Assembly: GCF_050717515.1 (NCBI RefSeq) | Contig: NZ_JBOITL010000030.1 | Span: 56,059-120,058, forward strand | Direction: 5' to 3' | Source: Clostridium_AD sp050717515 | GTDB taxonomy: Bacteria > Bacillota > Clostridia > Clostridiales > Clostridiaceae | DNA: 64,000 nt | Shown: piece by piece, positions 54,055 to 63,878 of the stretch | Position numbering within the stretch: position 1 is the first letter of the stretch | Layout of the letters: every line of letters starts with the position of its first letter | Position numbers and translations under genes: made by a program | Notes under the pieces: model-generated | Told to the model about the DNA's origin: nothing | The model's database searches: none | The model's input: the letters and a program-made list of their open reading frames with translations, nothing else

Positions 54055-54077
54055 AAAAGGCAGCAATGCCTTTTTTT
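54055..54077 (+). terminator. rho-independent terminator
   Basis: AAAAGGCA and TGCCTTTT flank GCAA, with T continuing; it ends the sigma/anti-sigma operon. Confidence 0.85.
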
Positions 54078-54205
54078 CTCTTGCTTAGATTGATAATAAA
54101 CTTCTTTTCAATAGATGTATAGGATTAGCCTATGTATTGATATTAGTTAGCTTTAGGCTATTTTTAATTCCTGTTGGTGAGAAATAATCAGATTCTTTTA
54201 CACTC

Positions 54206-55075
54206 TCATTCATAACAAGGGTAACTCGTAATCTTCATGTCGTGAACAATAGGAATTTCAACTTCGACTAAAATTTCAGTTAAATAATTGTCGTAGCCTT
54301 TACCTGTTACTTCATCTAAAAGGAATTCTTCATAAGAATATTTTCCTATAGCTATATTAGAGTTTTTTAAAAATTGCAATATTTTATTATAGGTTTTGTC
54401 GATAGAGTTATAGTCTCCTTCGTGATACGCGATGCAATAGAGTCCTTTTGGTTTAGTAAAAGTAAAAGGAATATCATTATTAGAATCTAGCTTTGTATAT
54501 AAAAAGGAATAATTTTCAGCTACTCCTTTTAATATATTATCCTTACTAATCATTGCTCCAATAGAATGTCCCGCGTTAAGATTATTTAAAGTACAATAAT
54601 TCATATGCTCTGACACAATTTTAAAATAATCTTTATGGCTTACATTTTCAATTGAATTATTAAGAACTAGATGCTCCTCATCAAAATATTCTAAACTAAT
54701 CTTAGAATAATCTATTATACACGCATTTTCTGTTATAGAAATTTTTGTTGTCATAAGTTTACGTATTCTTTTTAGATTTTCTATTTCAATATCTATATCC
54801 AATACTTTATTTTTAAATAACTCAACTAATGTATTGGGACTCCTATTATCAAGATAAGCTTTAATCTCCTTTAAAGACATATTTGTTTCTTTTAAAATAG
54901 TAATGACATTAAAAACATCAAATTGTTGATAGGAATAATATCTATATCCGTTATCATCTCTTATTTCAGGAGAAAAAATGCCAATATCATCGTAATGGAA
55001 AAGAGTTTGTTTCTTTACATTACATAACTTTGCAAAATCTCCAGTATTAAAATATTTATTAAATTTTTCATTCAT
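54206..55075 (-). CDS. MerR-family regulator with GyrI-like effector domain (BmrR type)
   Basis: Protein of 289 residues: MerR helix-turn-helix at about 10-80 (FNTGDFAKLCNVKKQTLFHY, NGYRYYSYQQFDVFNVITIL), a coiled dimer helix and a GyrI-like small-molecule-binding domain at about 130-285, as in BmrR. Such proteins bind hydrophobic cations or drugs and twist a long-spacer promoter into activity. It diverges from a two-gene ABC exporter, and the promoter between has the expected 19-bp spacer, so the exporter is its obvious target. Confidence 0.92.
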   Translation of the reverse strand: MNEKFNKYFNTGDFAKLCNVKKQTLFHYDDIGIFSPEIRDDNGYRYYSYQQFDVFNVITILKETNMSLKEIKAYLDNRSPNTLVELFKNKVLDIDIEIENLKRIRKLMTTKISITENACIIDYSKISLEYFDEEHLVLNNSIENVSHKDYFKIVSEHMNYCTLNNLNAGHSIGAMISKDNILKGVAENYSFLYTKLDSNNDIPFTFTKPKGLYCIAYHEGDYNSIDKTYNKILQFLKNSNIAIGKYSYEEFLLDEVTGKGYDNYLTEILVEVEIPIVHDMKITSYPCYE

Positions 55076-55090
55076 AGCTAATTTCTCCTC

Positions 55091-55121
55091 TTGACTATAC
55101 GGTAACTGTATACTTTATGCT
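55091..55121 (+). promoter_or_regulatory. MerR-type promoter and operator of the ABC exporter
   Basis: TTGACT (55091-55096) and TATGCT (55116-55121) are 19 bases apart, two more than normal, the hallmark of MerR-family promoters. The spacer contains the dyad TATAC-GGTAACT-GTATA, a typical MerR-family operator. Confidence 0.8.
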
Positions 55122-55183
55122 TATATTATAATATTATTGCATCGAGGTTTCAAGAGTACTTAAAAAAGGAGTGAATAGAAGGA

Positions 55184-56914
55184 ATGAAACTAATATTAAA
55201 ATACATAAAAAAATATAAACTGCTTCTAGTGTTGAATGTAATATCAGTTTTTGGCTTTGCATTAGTGGAGCTCGGCATTCCAACAATAATGGCTAGAGTA
55301 ATTGACAGGGGAATAGCTAATAAGGATATAGCTTATACAAAACATATGGGTATTATAATTGTAGGAATATCTATAGTTGGTGCACTGGGTACAATATTAT
55401 TAGGATACTGTTCTTCAAAAATCTCTACTAGTATGATTAGAGATATAAGAAAGGATATTTTTAAAAAATCTCAAGAATTTTCACATAGTGAATATAATAA
55501 GTTTGGGATATCATCAATGATTACCAGAACAACCAATGATGTTTTTCAATTAGGACAGTTTACAACTACACTCTTAAGAATAGCATTACTTACACCAGTT
55601 ATGTTTATTGTAAGTTTAGTGATGATTATAAGAACCAGCGTGCAATTGTCTGCAGTATTAGCAATAACAGTACCATTCATAGTGCTTGGGGTAATTATTA
55701 TAGCTAAGATATCTTATCCAATATCAGAAAAACAACAGAAAAAATTAGATAAATTAAATAGGATTTCAAGAGAAAATTTAACTGGAACAAGGGTAATCAG
55801 GGCCTTTGGTAATGATGAACATGAAAAACAAAGATTTGAAGAAATTAATAATGACTATACAAATGTGTCTAAGAAGTTATATAAGCTTATGGCAATTTCT
55901 CAGCCATCTTTCTTTTTGTTATTGAATTTAGCTATTTTAGCTATCTTTTGGATTTCTAGTAAAATGATAAATTTAGGAACACTACAGGTTGGACAACTGG
56001 TAGCGTTTATAGAATATTTATTCCATGCAATGTTCTCTATTATGCTTTTTTCAATGGTGTTTATAATGTATCCAAAAGCACAAATTTCAGCAGATAGAAT
56101 TAACGAGATATTAAATGAAGAGCCTATTATTAAAAATCCTAAAGATGGTGTTAAAGATACAGCTATTAAGGGTATTGTAGAGTTTGATAATGTTACTTTT
56201 ACTTATCCAGATGGAGAGCTTCCAGTTTTAAGAGATATATCCTTTACAGCAGTAAAAGGAGAAAAAGTAGCATTTATAGGAAGTACAGGCTGTGGGAAAA
56301 GTACATTAATTAATTTAATCCCAAGATTTTACGATGTTACAAAAGGTAGCATAAAGATAGATGGAGTAGATGTAAGAGATTATGATTTAAAGGCACTACG
56401 TGGAAAAATGGGATTTATACCTCAGAAGACATTGCTCTTTACTGGTAGTATAGGCACTAATATTAAATTCGGTAAAAATGATGCAGATAAAAAGCAGGTT
56501 GAACATTCTGCTAAGGTAGCTCAGGCTTATGATTTTATTAACAGTAAACCTGAAAAATTCAAAGAATTAGTAAGTGAAGGTGGATCTAATATGTCAGGGG
56601 GGCAGAAGCAAAGATTATCTATTGCAAGAGCATTAGTTAGAAAACCTGAAATTTATATTTTTGATGATAGCTTTTCTGCCCTAGATTTTAAAACAGATGC
56701 AATGCTTAGAGAAAAGTTAAAGGAGGAAACTAGAGAGTCCGTACTTTTAATAGTTGCACAGAGGATAGGATCTATAATTGATGCTAATAAAATTATAGTA
56801 TTAAATGAAGGCGAGATAGTAGGAATAGGAACCCATAAAGAATTACTAAAAACCTGCGAAATCTATTATGAAATTGCATCATCTCAACTTACAAATGAGG
56901 AGCTGGAACAATGA
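55184..56914 (+). CDS. heterodimeric ABC multidrug exporter, subunit with degenerate catalytic site
   Basis: Type IV ABC half-transporter of 576 residues with six spans (1-300) and a nucleotide-binding domain (330-576). Walker A GSTGCGKST and signature MSGGQKQR are intact, but Walker B ends IYIFDDS (Asp in place of the catalytic Glu) and the switch histidine is Gln (IVAQRIGS). These are the substitutions of the non-canonical subunit in heterodimers such as BmrCD, EfrAB or TM287/288. Its stop overlaps the next gene (ATGA). Expected to export drugs or lipids under control of the divergent BmrR-like protein. Confidence 0.93.
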   Translation: MKLILKYIKKYKLLLVLNVISVFGFALVELGIPTIMARVIDRGIANKDIAYTKHMGIIIVGISIVGALGTILLGYCSSKISTSMIRDIRKDIFKKSQEFSHSEYNKFGISSMITRTTNDVFQLGQFTTTLLRIALLTPVMFIVSLVMIIRTSVQLSAVLAITVPFIVLGVIIIAKISYPISEKQQKKLDKLNRISRENLTGTRVIRAFGNDEHEKQRFEEINNDYTNVSKKLYKLMAISQPSFFLLLNLAILAIFWISSKMINLGTLQVGQLVAFIEYLFHAMFSIMLFSMVFIMYPKAQISADRINEILNEEPIIKNPKDGVKDTAIKGIVEFDNVTFTYPDGELPVLRDISFTAVKGEKVAFIGSTGCGKSTLINLIPRFYDVTKGSIKIDGVDVRDYDLKALRGKMGFIPQKTLLFTGSIGTNIKFGKNDADKKQVEHSAKVAQAYDFINSKPEKFKELVSEGGSNMSGGQKQRLSIARALVRKPEIYIFDDSFSALDFKTDAMLREKLKEETRESVLLIVAQRIGSIIDANKIIVLNEGEIVGIGTHKELLKTCEIYYEIASSQLTNEELEQ

Positions 56915-58692
56915 AAAAGTTAAAGGATACTATAAGAAAAATATCTCCTTTTGTAAAAGTATATAGGAAACTATTTATTGCTGCAATTTTATTTATAGTA
57001 GTAGCTGCTATTTTTATGGCTATTGCTCCAAAAATAGAAGGACTAATTACAACTAGTCTTGCCAAAGATGTTATGAATATAGCAAAAGGTGTAAAAGGAG
57101 CTTCAGTTAATTTTAATTATATTTTAAGAGTATTAGGAGTATTGGCTTTTATATATGTATTTGGAACATTATCCACATATTTAGCAAGTTTATTATTAAC
57201 TAATGCTATTCAAAATACTATGAAAGATTTAAGAAACGCTGTTCAAGGTAAAATTAGAAAATTGCCTATAAGTTATTTTGATAAGAATAGCTATGGGGAT
57301 GTTATGAGTCGTATAACAAATGATATAGATACTATTTCTAATGCACTCCAACAGAGTTTTAGCCGAGTTATTAATTCAATATTGTCACTAACTCTAGCTA
57401 TTGCGATGATGTTTACAATTAATATAAAACTTGCATTGTTAGCTATACTTATAATACCTATAAGCTATTTAGTGTTAAAATATATAGTTAGTAAATCACA
57501 AAATCTATTTTATAAACAGCAAAGCGCTTTGGGGAAAATGAATGGTAAAGTGCAAGAAATATATACTGGCTTTAATGAAATAAAACTATATGGAAAGCAA
57601 GAAGATGCTATAAAAGATTTTGAAAATATTAATGAAGAACTTTTTAATACAGGATTTAAGGCGCAATTTATATCAAGTATAATGTCTCCATTAGTTTCAT
57701 TAGTAAGTTATTTAGGAGTTGCAGCCATTGGAATACTTGGCGCAACATATGCTATAAATGGAATAATGACAGTGGGTAATCTTCAAGCGTCTATTCGTTA
57801 TATTTGGCAAATAAATCAACCAATTTCTGAGGTGACGCAATTATCTGCTGCAATGCAATCAGCCTTTGCGGCAATTGAACGTGTATTTGAAATATTGGAT
57901 GAAAAGGAAGAAATTCCAGATAAAGTTGATTTTATAAAATTAGAAAATCCGCTTGGAAATGTTACTTTTGAGCATGTAAAATTTGGATATAATGACAATA
58001 AGGTTTTAATTGAGGACTTAAGTGCAGAGATAAAAAGTGGTCAGATGGTTGCTATAGTAGGTCCAACAGGAGCAGGTAAAACAACATTAATAAATTTATT
58101 AATGAGATTTTACGATATTCAAGGGGGAGCTATAAAAATAGATGGAGTGGATACTCACGATATGAAACGCGAAGATCTGCGTTCTATATTCGGTATGGTT
58201 CTTCAGGATACTTGGCTATATAATGGAACAATTCATGAAAATATTGAGTATGGCAGATTTGGAGCTAGCAAGGAAGAAATTATTGAAGCGGCTAAAATAG
58301 CTAACGTACATCATTTTATTAAAACTCTTCCAGATGGGTATAACATGTTTTTAAATGAAGAGGCTTCTAACATATCTCAAGGAGAGAAACAACTTTTGAC
58401 TATAGCAAGAGCTATAATTTCGAATCCAGCAATACTAATATTAGATGAAGCAACTAGTTCAGTTGATACTAGACTCGAAATATTACTCCAAAAAGCTATG
58501 AGGAATATAATGAAAGGAAGAACTAGCTTTGTTATTGCACATAGACTTTCAACTATTCGTAGCGCAGATTTAATATTGGTTATAGATGAAGGCGATATTA
58601 TAGAACAAGGAACCCATATTGAGTTAATGGAAAAGGGTGGTTTCTATGAAAAACTCTATAATAGTCAATTCAAGAGTCAGGTAGCAAATTAA
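56911..58692 (+). CDS. heterodimeric ABC multidrug exporter, catalytic subunit
   Basis: Half-transporter of 593 residues: six spans (about 15-320) and a nucleotide-binding domain (350-593). Walker A GPTGAGKTT, Walker B LILDEATSSVD with its catalytic Glu and switch FVIAHRLST are normal, whereas the signature is ISQGEKQ instead of LSGGQ. The normal signature of subunit 1 and the normal Walker B/switch of subunit 2 therefore complement each other to give one active and one degenerate site. A strong terminator ends the operon. Confidence 0.93.
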   Translation: MKKLKDTIRKISPFVKVYRKLFIAAILFIVVAAIFMAIAPKIEGLITTSLAKDVMNIAKGVKGASVNFNYILRVLGVLAFIYVFGTLSTYLASLLLTNAIQNTMKDLRNAVQGKIRKLPISYFDKNSYGDVMSRITNDIDTISNALQQSFSRVINSILSLTLAIAMMFTINIKLALLAILIIPISYLVLKYIVSKSQNLFYKQQSALGKMNGKVQEIYTGFNEIKLYGKQEDAIKDFENINEELFNTGFKAQFISSIMSPLVSLVSYLGVAAIGILGATYAINGIMTVGNLQASIRYIWQINQPISEVTQLSAAMQSAFAAIERVFEILDEKEEIPDKVDFIKLENPLGNVTFEHVKFGYNDNKVLIEDLSAEIKSGQMVAIVGPTGAGKTTLINLLMRFYDIQGGAIKIDGVDTHDMKREDLRSIFGMVLQDTWLYNGTIHENIEYGRFGASKEEIIEAAKIANVHHFIKTLPDGYNMFLNEEASNISQGEKQLLTIARAIISNPAILILDEATSSVDTRLEILLQKAMRNIMKGRTSFVIAHRLSTIRSADLILVIDEGDIIEQGTHIELMEKGGFYEKLYNSQFKSQVAN

Positions 58693-58735
58693 TTTAATTA
58701 TCCTAATTTTTAAAATTGTTCCTATAAAACTCCAT

Positions 58736-58776
58736 AAAGGCTCTTAGATAAATTTGAATTTATCTAAGAGCCTTTA
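58736..58776. terminator. strong terminator
   Basis: Nineteen bases starting AAAGGCTCTTAGAT pair perfectly with the stretch ending ATCTAAGAGCCTTT around TG. It ends the exporter operon and could also serve the minus strand. Confidence 0.92.
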
Positions 58777-58835
58777 TCTGTTGCACTGAAGCATAAGTAA
58801 GTATTGCAATATTAACCAACATTACTATTTATATA

Positions 58836-59261
58836 TTAGTCTTCATATTCACTTTTGATATTCTTGGAACTAAACTTAATACTTTCATCCACAGTGCATT
58901 TATCCTCTGCAAATATATTAATACCTTTATTATAGTCTTCTGGAATTTCGATAATAAGAGAATTGTCATATATATTTAACGAAAGGGAGATATTCATAAA
59001 TTTATTAGCACTACTAATCCTTAATTTACCATGATTTTCACTTATATCATAACTTAATCCCTTACCTTCACTATATGTAACATGAATTTTATGATCATTT
59101 GATTTTTTCACTCTAACTTCATTAACTTTATCGTTCACAATAATATTATGGATTGAACTAGCGTCTACCTCATAATTTTTCCTTTCTTTTTTAAAAAACA
59201 AACCTATTATTAAAAGAATTACTATAGTGATTACAATTGCTATTACTACTTTTTTATTCAC
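58836..59261 (-). CDS. membrane-anchored protein, DUF4097-like beta domain
   Basis: Protein of 141 residues: an N-terminal span at about 5-23, then a beta-helix-like outer domain (SIHNIIVNDKVNEVRVKKSN, KLRISSANKFMNISLSLN) like DUF4097 adhesin-type proteins. These often belong with anti-sigma or two-component loci, but here no partner is adjacent. ATG 59261 follows AGGAGG. Function unknown. Confidence 0.68.
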   Translation of the reverse strand: MNKKVVIAIVITIVILLIIGLFFKKERKNYEVDASSIHNIIVNDKVNEVRVKKSNDHKIHVTYSEGKGLSYDISENHGKLRISSANKFMNISLSLNIYDNSLIIEIPEDYNKGINIFAEDKCTVDESIKFSSKNIKSEYED

Positions 59262-59472
59262 ACTTAATTCCTCCTAATAATTCAATCGTATTATCGCTTT
59301 TTTCTATGTCCAAAAAATATTCAAAGCTTACATATCCAAGGTCTCTTAAAATAAGATCCCCGGTAGTACTCCATTTAAATTCCTGAATAATTCGATATTT
59401 TAAGAAATTATTCGTTTTTATGATTATGTGGTCATAAAAGAATAGAACTATAGATTATCCCCATAATTTGTA

Positions 59473-59958
59473 TTACAAATTGGAAGTTGCTTTTAATTTA
59501 ATGGGTATAAATGTTTCCATTTGTGACCATCCTTGTGCTTTTATAATCTCTGATGGTGTAATAATATGGCCCATAGCATAATGATTTTGACGAATATCCA
59601 GTTCCAAGTTATCAGAATTCTTAATATATTCTAAAGCTTTATTATATAACTTACCATTTGTTTCTTCATCCCCATCTTTATAAACATAAGTTATATAGTA
59701 CCCGCCTTCGAAATCAACGACTTCGTTGCCACCATCATCCATATCCTCACTCAATGTCCACCACCATACCATACCTTGTTTTTCTTCATCAAAAAACAAA
59801 AAGTCTCTGGGCATAAAACTATCTCTTTCCAATGGCTTAATTGTGGAAAAATACTTATCAAACTTTCCTAAAATACCATTAAAAGAAAAGTTAAATTCCT
59901 TATCTACACCAGATGACGCTGCTTTGAAGGGTGGCAATGATATTATCCTAAACTCCAT
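59473..59958 (-). CDS. GyrI-like small-molecule-binding protein
   Basis: Stand-alone GyrI-like/AraC effector-binding domain of 161 residues (FRIISLPPFKAASSG at the start, GGYYITYVYKDGDEETNG, FIPIKLK at the end). Such proteins bind or hydrolyse hydrophobic drug-like molecules; some act as decoys for DNA gyrase. It is encoded near a BmrR-type regulator with the same fold and its multidrug exporter, so a shared ligand class is plausible. Ribosome site AGGAGG before ATG 59958. Confidence 0.8.
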   Translation of the reverse strand: MEFRIISLPPFKAASSGVDKEFNFSFNGILGKFDKYFSTIKPLERDSFMPRDFLFFDEEKQGMVWWWTLSEDMDDGGNEVVDFEGGYYITYVYKDGDEETNGKLYNKALEYIKNSDNLELDIRQNHYAMGHIITPSEIIKAQGWSQMETFIPIKLKATSNL

Positions 59959-60247
59959 AAAAATACCTCCTATTATTTTCTAAATCAATGATTTATCTTC
60001 GGGTTATACAAATAATCTATAATTCACATTTTTGTATCATAAGGAATTAACATAATAGTTAATATTACGAATTTTTCCTAATGTTATATTACCATTTTTG
60101 TATAAAATAGTAAATAATTATTTTTTAGGTAGTGGTAGTATTTTTGAAATAATCGTTCCAAAGTTTTGTAAATTATGATAATATTACATATATAGTTACG
60201 ATGCATTTGTCTTATATGATGAACTACAAAAGGGGGATATAAATAAA

Positions 60248-60636
60248 ATGAAGAAGGAATATTAAATTTTCCATCATCAGATATTTATAAAAAATGTGAG
60301 CAAACCATCATTAATAATGGTTATGATGATGAGGAGATAACAATGTCAGGTCTTACAGCAGAAAAAGCAAAGACTGTAAATGCACCAAAAATAAAAGAAT
60401 GTTTTTTGAATATTGAATGTGAACTTTTGTGGGAAAAAGAACACTTTGAAGGTTGTAGAGATGTTGTTGTTGCTTTAAAGGCCAAGCATATTTCAATGGA
60501 TAGTGACTTTTACGATGAGAACCAAAAAGGAAGATATGGTAAAACAGGTTTTATGTATAACGTTCATTCACCAAGAAACCCCGAAACAGGGGAAATATTT
60601 GAGACTTGTTTTGGTGCATTAGAAAAATATAAATAA
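60248..60636 (+). pseudogene. flavin reductase-like gene lacking its N-terminal half
   Basis: From 60250 an open frame reads ILNFPSSDIYKKCEQTI, EEITMSGLTAEKAKTVNAP and IKECFLNIECELLWEKE and ends at TAA 60634-60636, matching the C-terminal half of flavin-reductase/flavoredoxin proteins. The N-terminal FMN-binding part is missing. An ATG at 60248 with AAAGGGGG upstream is in another frame and stops after MKKEY. ATG 60343 lies inside the domain. A deletion brought the promoter and first codons next to the rear half, out of frame. Probably inactive. Confidence 0.68.
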
Positions 60637-60752
60637 CGTAAAATTTGTTATATGCTTTTCGTAACTTTAGATATCTTATTAATAAACTGCATCACAATGG
60701 TATTTTATTGAGATGCAAAGATTATTTATAAAATCTGAATAGAGGTGCAGTG

Positions 60753-61664
60753 ATGGATAGAATTAAATTTGCAGTATTCACCGATTTACATTATGAACAT
60801 ATCCACGATGGGAGTCAAAGAATTGAAAACTTCATAAATAATGCAAGGGAAGCAGAAGTGGATTTTGTTATTGAACTTGGAGATTTCTGTAGTCCTAAGG
60901 AGGAAAACCAAGGTTTACTTGATATGCTTGATTCTATTGGAAAACCTCATTATCATTTGATGGGAAATCATGATTCTGATTTATTTACAAAGGAAAAAGT
61001 TATGGAGTTTTTACAAATGGATAAAAGTTACTATTCGTTTAAATATGGTAAAATTAAATTTATTGTGTTAGATACCTGTTTTATCAAGACTGATAACGGA
61101 TACGAACCTTATTATAAAAGAAATTATAATATGACAAAAAATATATATCCGATTCTTCCAGATTATGAATTTAAGTGGTTGGAATCTCAATTAACCGATG
61201 ACAGTGAGTACTATGTTATTTTTTCACATCATAGTTTTGAAAATGAGTTTGCTAAAAGAGGTGTATATAACTCAAATGAAGTAAGGGATTTGATTAATAG
61301 GATAAATCTCACAGGGAAGAAAGTTCTTTTATGCATCAATGGACATGACCATGGCGACTCTCTTAAAGAAATTGGACAAACATATTATTTTGGCTTGAAT
61401 TCAATGTCATATATATGGTTTGGACCTCAATTTGAACATTTTTGTTACTCTGATAAAATACATAAACAATACCCATTTTTAAAGGATTTGGTTCTATATC
61501 GAGAAGGATTATATAGTATTATCACAATTACCGAAAATGGTGGTTTTGATATACAAGGTATGAATGGACATTACCAGAATATTTCACCAAAAGAGTTGGG
61601 AATTGAAGGTTTATGGAATGGACGACCCATATTACCGATTATATCTTCATTAAACGTTGATTAA
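60753..61664 (+). CDS. calcineurin-like metallophosphoesterase
   Basis: Cytosolic phosphoesterase of 303 residues. Metal-binding blocks are FTDLHYEHI, ELGDFC, MGNHDSD, SHHSFENEF and GHDHGDS, in the usual order. The central part is close to the 3',5'-cyclic-nucleotide phosphodiesterase/purple-phosphatase-like subgroup. No signal peptide. ATG 60753 after GAGGTG is preferred over GTG 60750. Substrate not predictable. Confidence 0.88.
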   Translation: MDRIKFAVFTDLHYEHIHDGSQRIENFINNAREAEVDFVIELGDFCSPKEENQGLLDMLDSIGKPHYHLMGNHDSDLFTKEKVMEFLQMDKSYYSFKYGKIKFIVLDTCFIKTDNGYEPYYKRNYNMTKNIYPILPDYEFKWLESQLTDDSEYYVIFSHHSFENEFAKRGVYNSNEVRDLINRINLTGKKVLLCINGHDHGDSLKEIGQTYYFGLNSMSYIWFGPQFEHFCYSDKIHKQYPFLKDLVLYREGLYSIITITENGGFDIQGMNGHYQNISPKELGIEGLWNGRPILPIISSLNVD

Positions 61665-61824
61665 ATTAAACTCTAATTAGGAGCATAACACAACAAAAAC
61701 AGAGTTGCTTCACATTCTTCTTATTAGGCTCCAAAAGCTACAAAGTCTGTGACGTTTTTATTTGTGACAGATTAGTAGTTTTATAAGTAGTAAGTGATAT
61801 TTTGAGCTATCAAAAATATTAAAC

Positions 61825-61860
61825 ATTCCACTGTAAACGTCAAAGAGTTACATGTGGAAT
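61825..61860. terminator. hairpin, possible terminator
   Basis: ATTCCACTGTAA (61825-61836) pairs with TTACATGTGGAAT (61848-61860) with one bulged base. It lies between convergent genes; T-runs are poor. Confidence 0.4.
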
Positions 61861-61888
61861 GAAAAACTATAAGCTTCATAAATAAAAT

Positions 61889-62827
61889 CTACTCAAATTT
61901 CTTATACATAGAAACACTTTGTACTCCAGGGAAAAATCCCATTTTATAATATAACGCTTCAGCAGCATTACCAACTGTTACATCTAACTTTGTTGCTGGT
62001 GATATGTCTTTTAAAACAGTTAATGCCCTCTTTATCATGTTCTCAGCAATACCATGCCCTCTATAAGCTGGCTTTACTCCTATTTGGTTAATCTTAGAGA
62101 ACTCATTATCATCATCCTCATTTTTTCCTGCTAAACATACCCCTATTAAATCATTAGTATTTCTATCATAAACTAATGTAGAAGCCTGCATACTATTTGT
62201 AGAAATATACCTTTCTAAAAACATCTTAGAGTCTTCGATTTCTTGTTCTTGGGTGTTGTTTGAAAATTCTTCATATTGGATACCACCTTTATATGATTCA
62301 TGTAATACTTTTCCCACCTCATCGGCATCCTCAATTGTAGGTGTTTTAATAACTAAACCTTCCCTCCACTGAATATTATCAAATATCTCCGTTGGTCGAA
62401 TCATCATTTTTCTAACAAAATTTCTCCTATATCCAAGCCTACTATAATAATCAACATCTCTTGGATGTATTGTATATAAAAAGATTTTTTTATTCTTATC
62501 TGACCATTGTAATAATGTATTATTTAGTTCGCTAATTATAGAGAATTTGTCTACTGTATATGGTGATTCTACAAAAAAATGTGCTGAATAATTTGGCTCT
62601 ATTACTACTCCACCAACTCTTTTATTATCCTTGAAAATCCAAAATGCATTTTCATCATAATATGAATTTTGTGATAGTTTGTTCCAATTATATGTAAACT
62701 CTTCATCCCTATCTACATATATGGCAAAATGTATGCCAAATTCAGCTACATTAGCTCTCATAAGCTCAAATCCATTATTTAACAGGTATTGTTCTTTTCC
62801 TTCTTCCCACTTCTCAATGTTTTTCAC
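61889..62827 (-). CDS. GNAT-family N-acetyltransferase, two-domain
   Basis: Protein of 312 residues with two tandem GNAT-like halves. The first (1-150) is degenerate and lacks a clear acetyl-CoA loop; the second (160-312) has VIKTPTIEDADEVGKVLHES, KINQIGVKPAYRGHGIAENM and the closing LDVTVGNAAEALYYKMGF. The second half is thus the catalytic one. Acceptor unknown. Ribosome site GGGGGC precedes the ATG. Confidence 0.83.
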   Translation of the reverse strand: MKNIEKWEEGKEQYLLNNGFELMRANVAEFGIHFAIYVDRDEEFTYNWNKLSQNSYYDENAFWIFKDNKRVGGVVIEPNYSAHFFVESPYTVDKFSIISELNNTLLQWSDKNKKIFLYTIHPRDVDYYSRLGYRRNFVRKMMIRPTEIFDNIQWREGLVIKTPTIEDADEVGKVLHESYKGGIQYEEFSNNTQEQEIEDSKMFLERYISTNSMQASTLVYDRNTNDLIGVCLAGKNEDDDNEFSKINQIGVKPAYRGHGIAENMIKRALTVLKDISPATKLDVTVGNAAEALYYKMGFFPGVQSVSMYKKFE

Positions 62828-63158
62828 TATAAAGCCCCCTTAAACAATTATATTTTTAATATATATTCATTTTAACAAATTAGTATATTCTAGTATATAT
62901 AAAGAATAGTTCTATATTATTCTTTGCACAAAAAAGCTACCACTTGTTTCATCTAACGGGTTCCGTTTTGAAGTGCTTTTACTAAAATATCATTTCTGCG
63001 TTTATTTTAATATTAGCTGATCTTAGGTGTAAGTAATTATATTGCATCTAAATTTAACAAATAATGTTATAAATTTTAATATTTAAAATTTATGTTATAA
63101 TAAGTATGAGAATCAGCTATAATAACTATGCATTTGTATAAAATTAGGGGGGGATACG
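62828..63158. other. intergenic region with a weak terminator-like fold on the minus strand
   Basis: On the minus strand AAAAGCACTT ... AACGGAACCCGTT ... AAGTGGTAGCTTTTTT (62931-62980) could fold as a terminator 100 bases ahead of the GNAT gene, as in an attenuated leader, but the outer stem is broken and no riboswitch or T-box core was recognised. The rest is AT-rich. Confidence 0.3.
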
Positions 63159-63410
63159 TTGGAAAAAATAAAGGCTATTAATAGATTAGTTACAGTAATT
63201 ACTGCTATTGGGTTTATATTATTAGTTTTAGGCTTATTGAGTTTATTGGGCATAATTGATATGAATTCAATGTTACTTGTATTACTATCATCAGGTATTT
63301 TTAGTATGCTTAACGGATATTACAATATTAAGAATAAAAAAGTAGCAATATTTTGTATTTTAGTTGGAATTTTCTCGTTTTTTGTCGCTGTATTTAAAAC
63401 ATTTTTTTAA
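63159..63410 (+). CDS. small integral membrane protein
   Basis: Protein of 83 residues with three spans (about 10-30, 36-50 and 60-80) and short basic loops (YYNIKNKKVA). TTG 63159 follows GGGGGGATACG. No family recognised. A good terminator follows. Confidence 0.68.
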   Translation: MEKIKAINRLVTVITAIGFILLVLGLLSLLGIIDMNSMLLVLLSSGIFSMLNGYYNIKNKKVAIFCILVGIFSFFVAVFKTFF

Positions 63411-63432
63411 ATATGCAATATTATAATACTGT

Positions 63433-63472
63433 AAATTTAAGGAGGGATAATTTTCTCTCCTTAAATTTTTTA
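63433..63472 (+). terminator. rho-independent terminator
   Basis: AAATTTAAGGAG (63433-63444) pairs with CTCCTTAAATTT (63457-63468), followed by T; it ends the small membrane protein gene. Confidence 0.88.
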
Positions 63473-63506
63473 CGTATTAATATTCACATACCCTAATATA
63501 ATCATC

Positions 63507-63758
63507 TTATTTGAAATAGATTATATTTTTGTAATCAAAAACTTTATCCGTAATACCAAGTCTTTGTGCGGGAGTTAATTTCTTGTCTCCAAACTTTGTT
63601 GTCCAACAAAAATTATAAAAAATTCTAAGTATTGTTGTTATCTGCTGTGCATATTTAGGATTATAGTTTGCATATATATAACTTCTACCATCACCCCTTG
63701 CTGTTGGGTAAAGGGTGTTTAATGGGATTGTCACCCCCTCATAGGATAACTTAATCCA
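63507..63758 (-). pseudogene. C-terminal fragment of a DDE-type transposase
   Basis: Open frame WIKLSYEGVTIPLNTLYPT, then SYIYANYNPKYAQQI, FYNFCWTTKFGDKKLTPAQR and VFDYKNIIYFK to a stop. It begins directly at a stop codon (TAA at 63759-63761) and has only about 84 codons. The style (LYPTARGDGRSY, LTPAQRLGITDKVF) is that of the end of an insertion-sequence transposase or integrase. The catalytic DDE core is missing, so it is inactive. The exact IS family was not recognised. Confidence 0.55.
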
Positions 63759-63878
63759 TTAGCTATTTTAAATGGCACTTTGATTTATTTAACGTTAAAT
63801 ATATCTAAATTTAGACTTTGTATCGTTGGGAAAAATAATAAATTCAAACATAAAAATACCGTAAATTCAGTTGTGTAA

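Noticed and set aside
62931..62980. T-box or attenuator before the GNAT gene
   Set aside because: GTGGTAGC and the T-run are suggestive, but the conserved T-box sequence and specifier stem are missing and the stem is broken.
32050..63850. Repeated TTGGGAAAAATAGTAAA-like 17-mers at about 32064, 36774 and 63826
   Set aside because: Similarity does not extend beyond about 20 bases and the sequence is AT-rich, so chance cannot be excluded.
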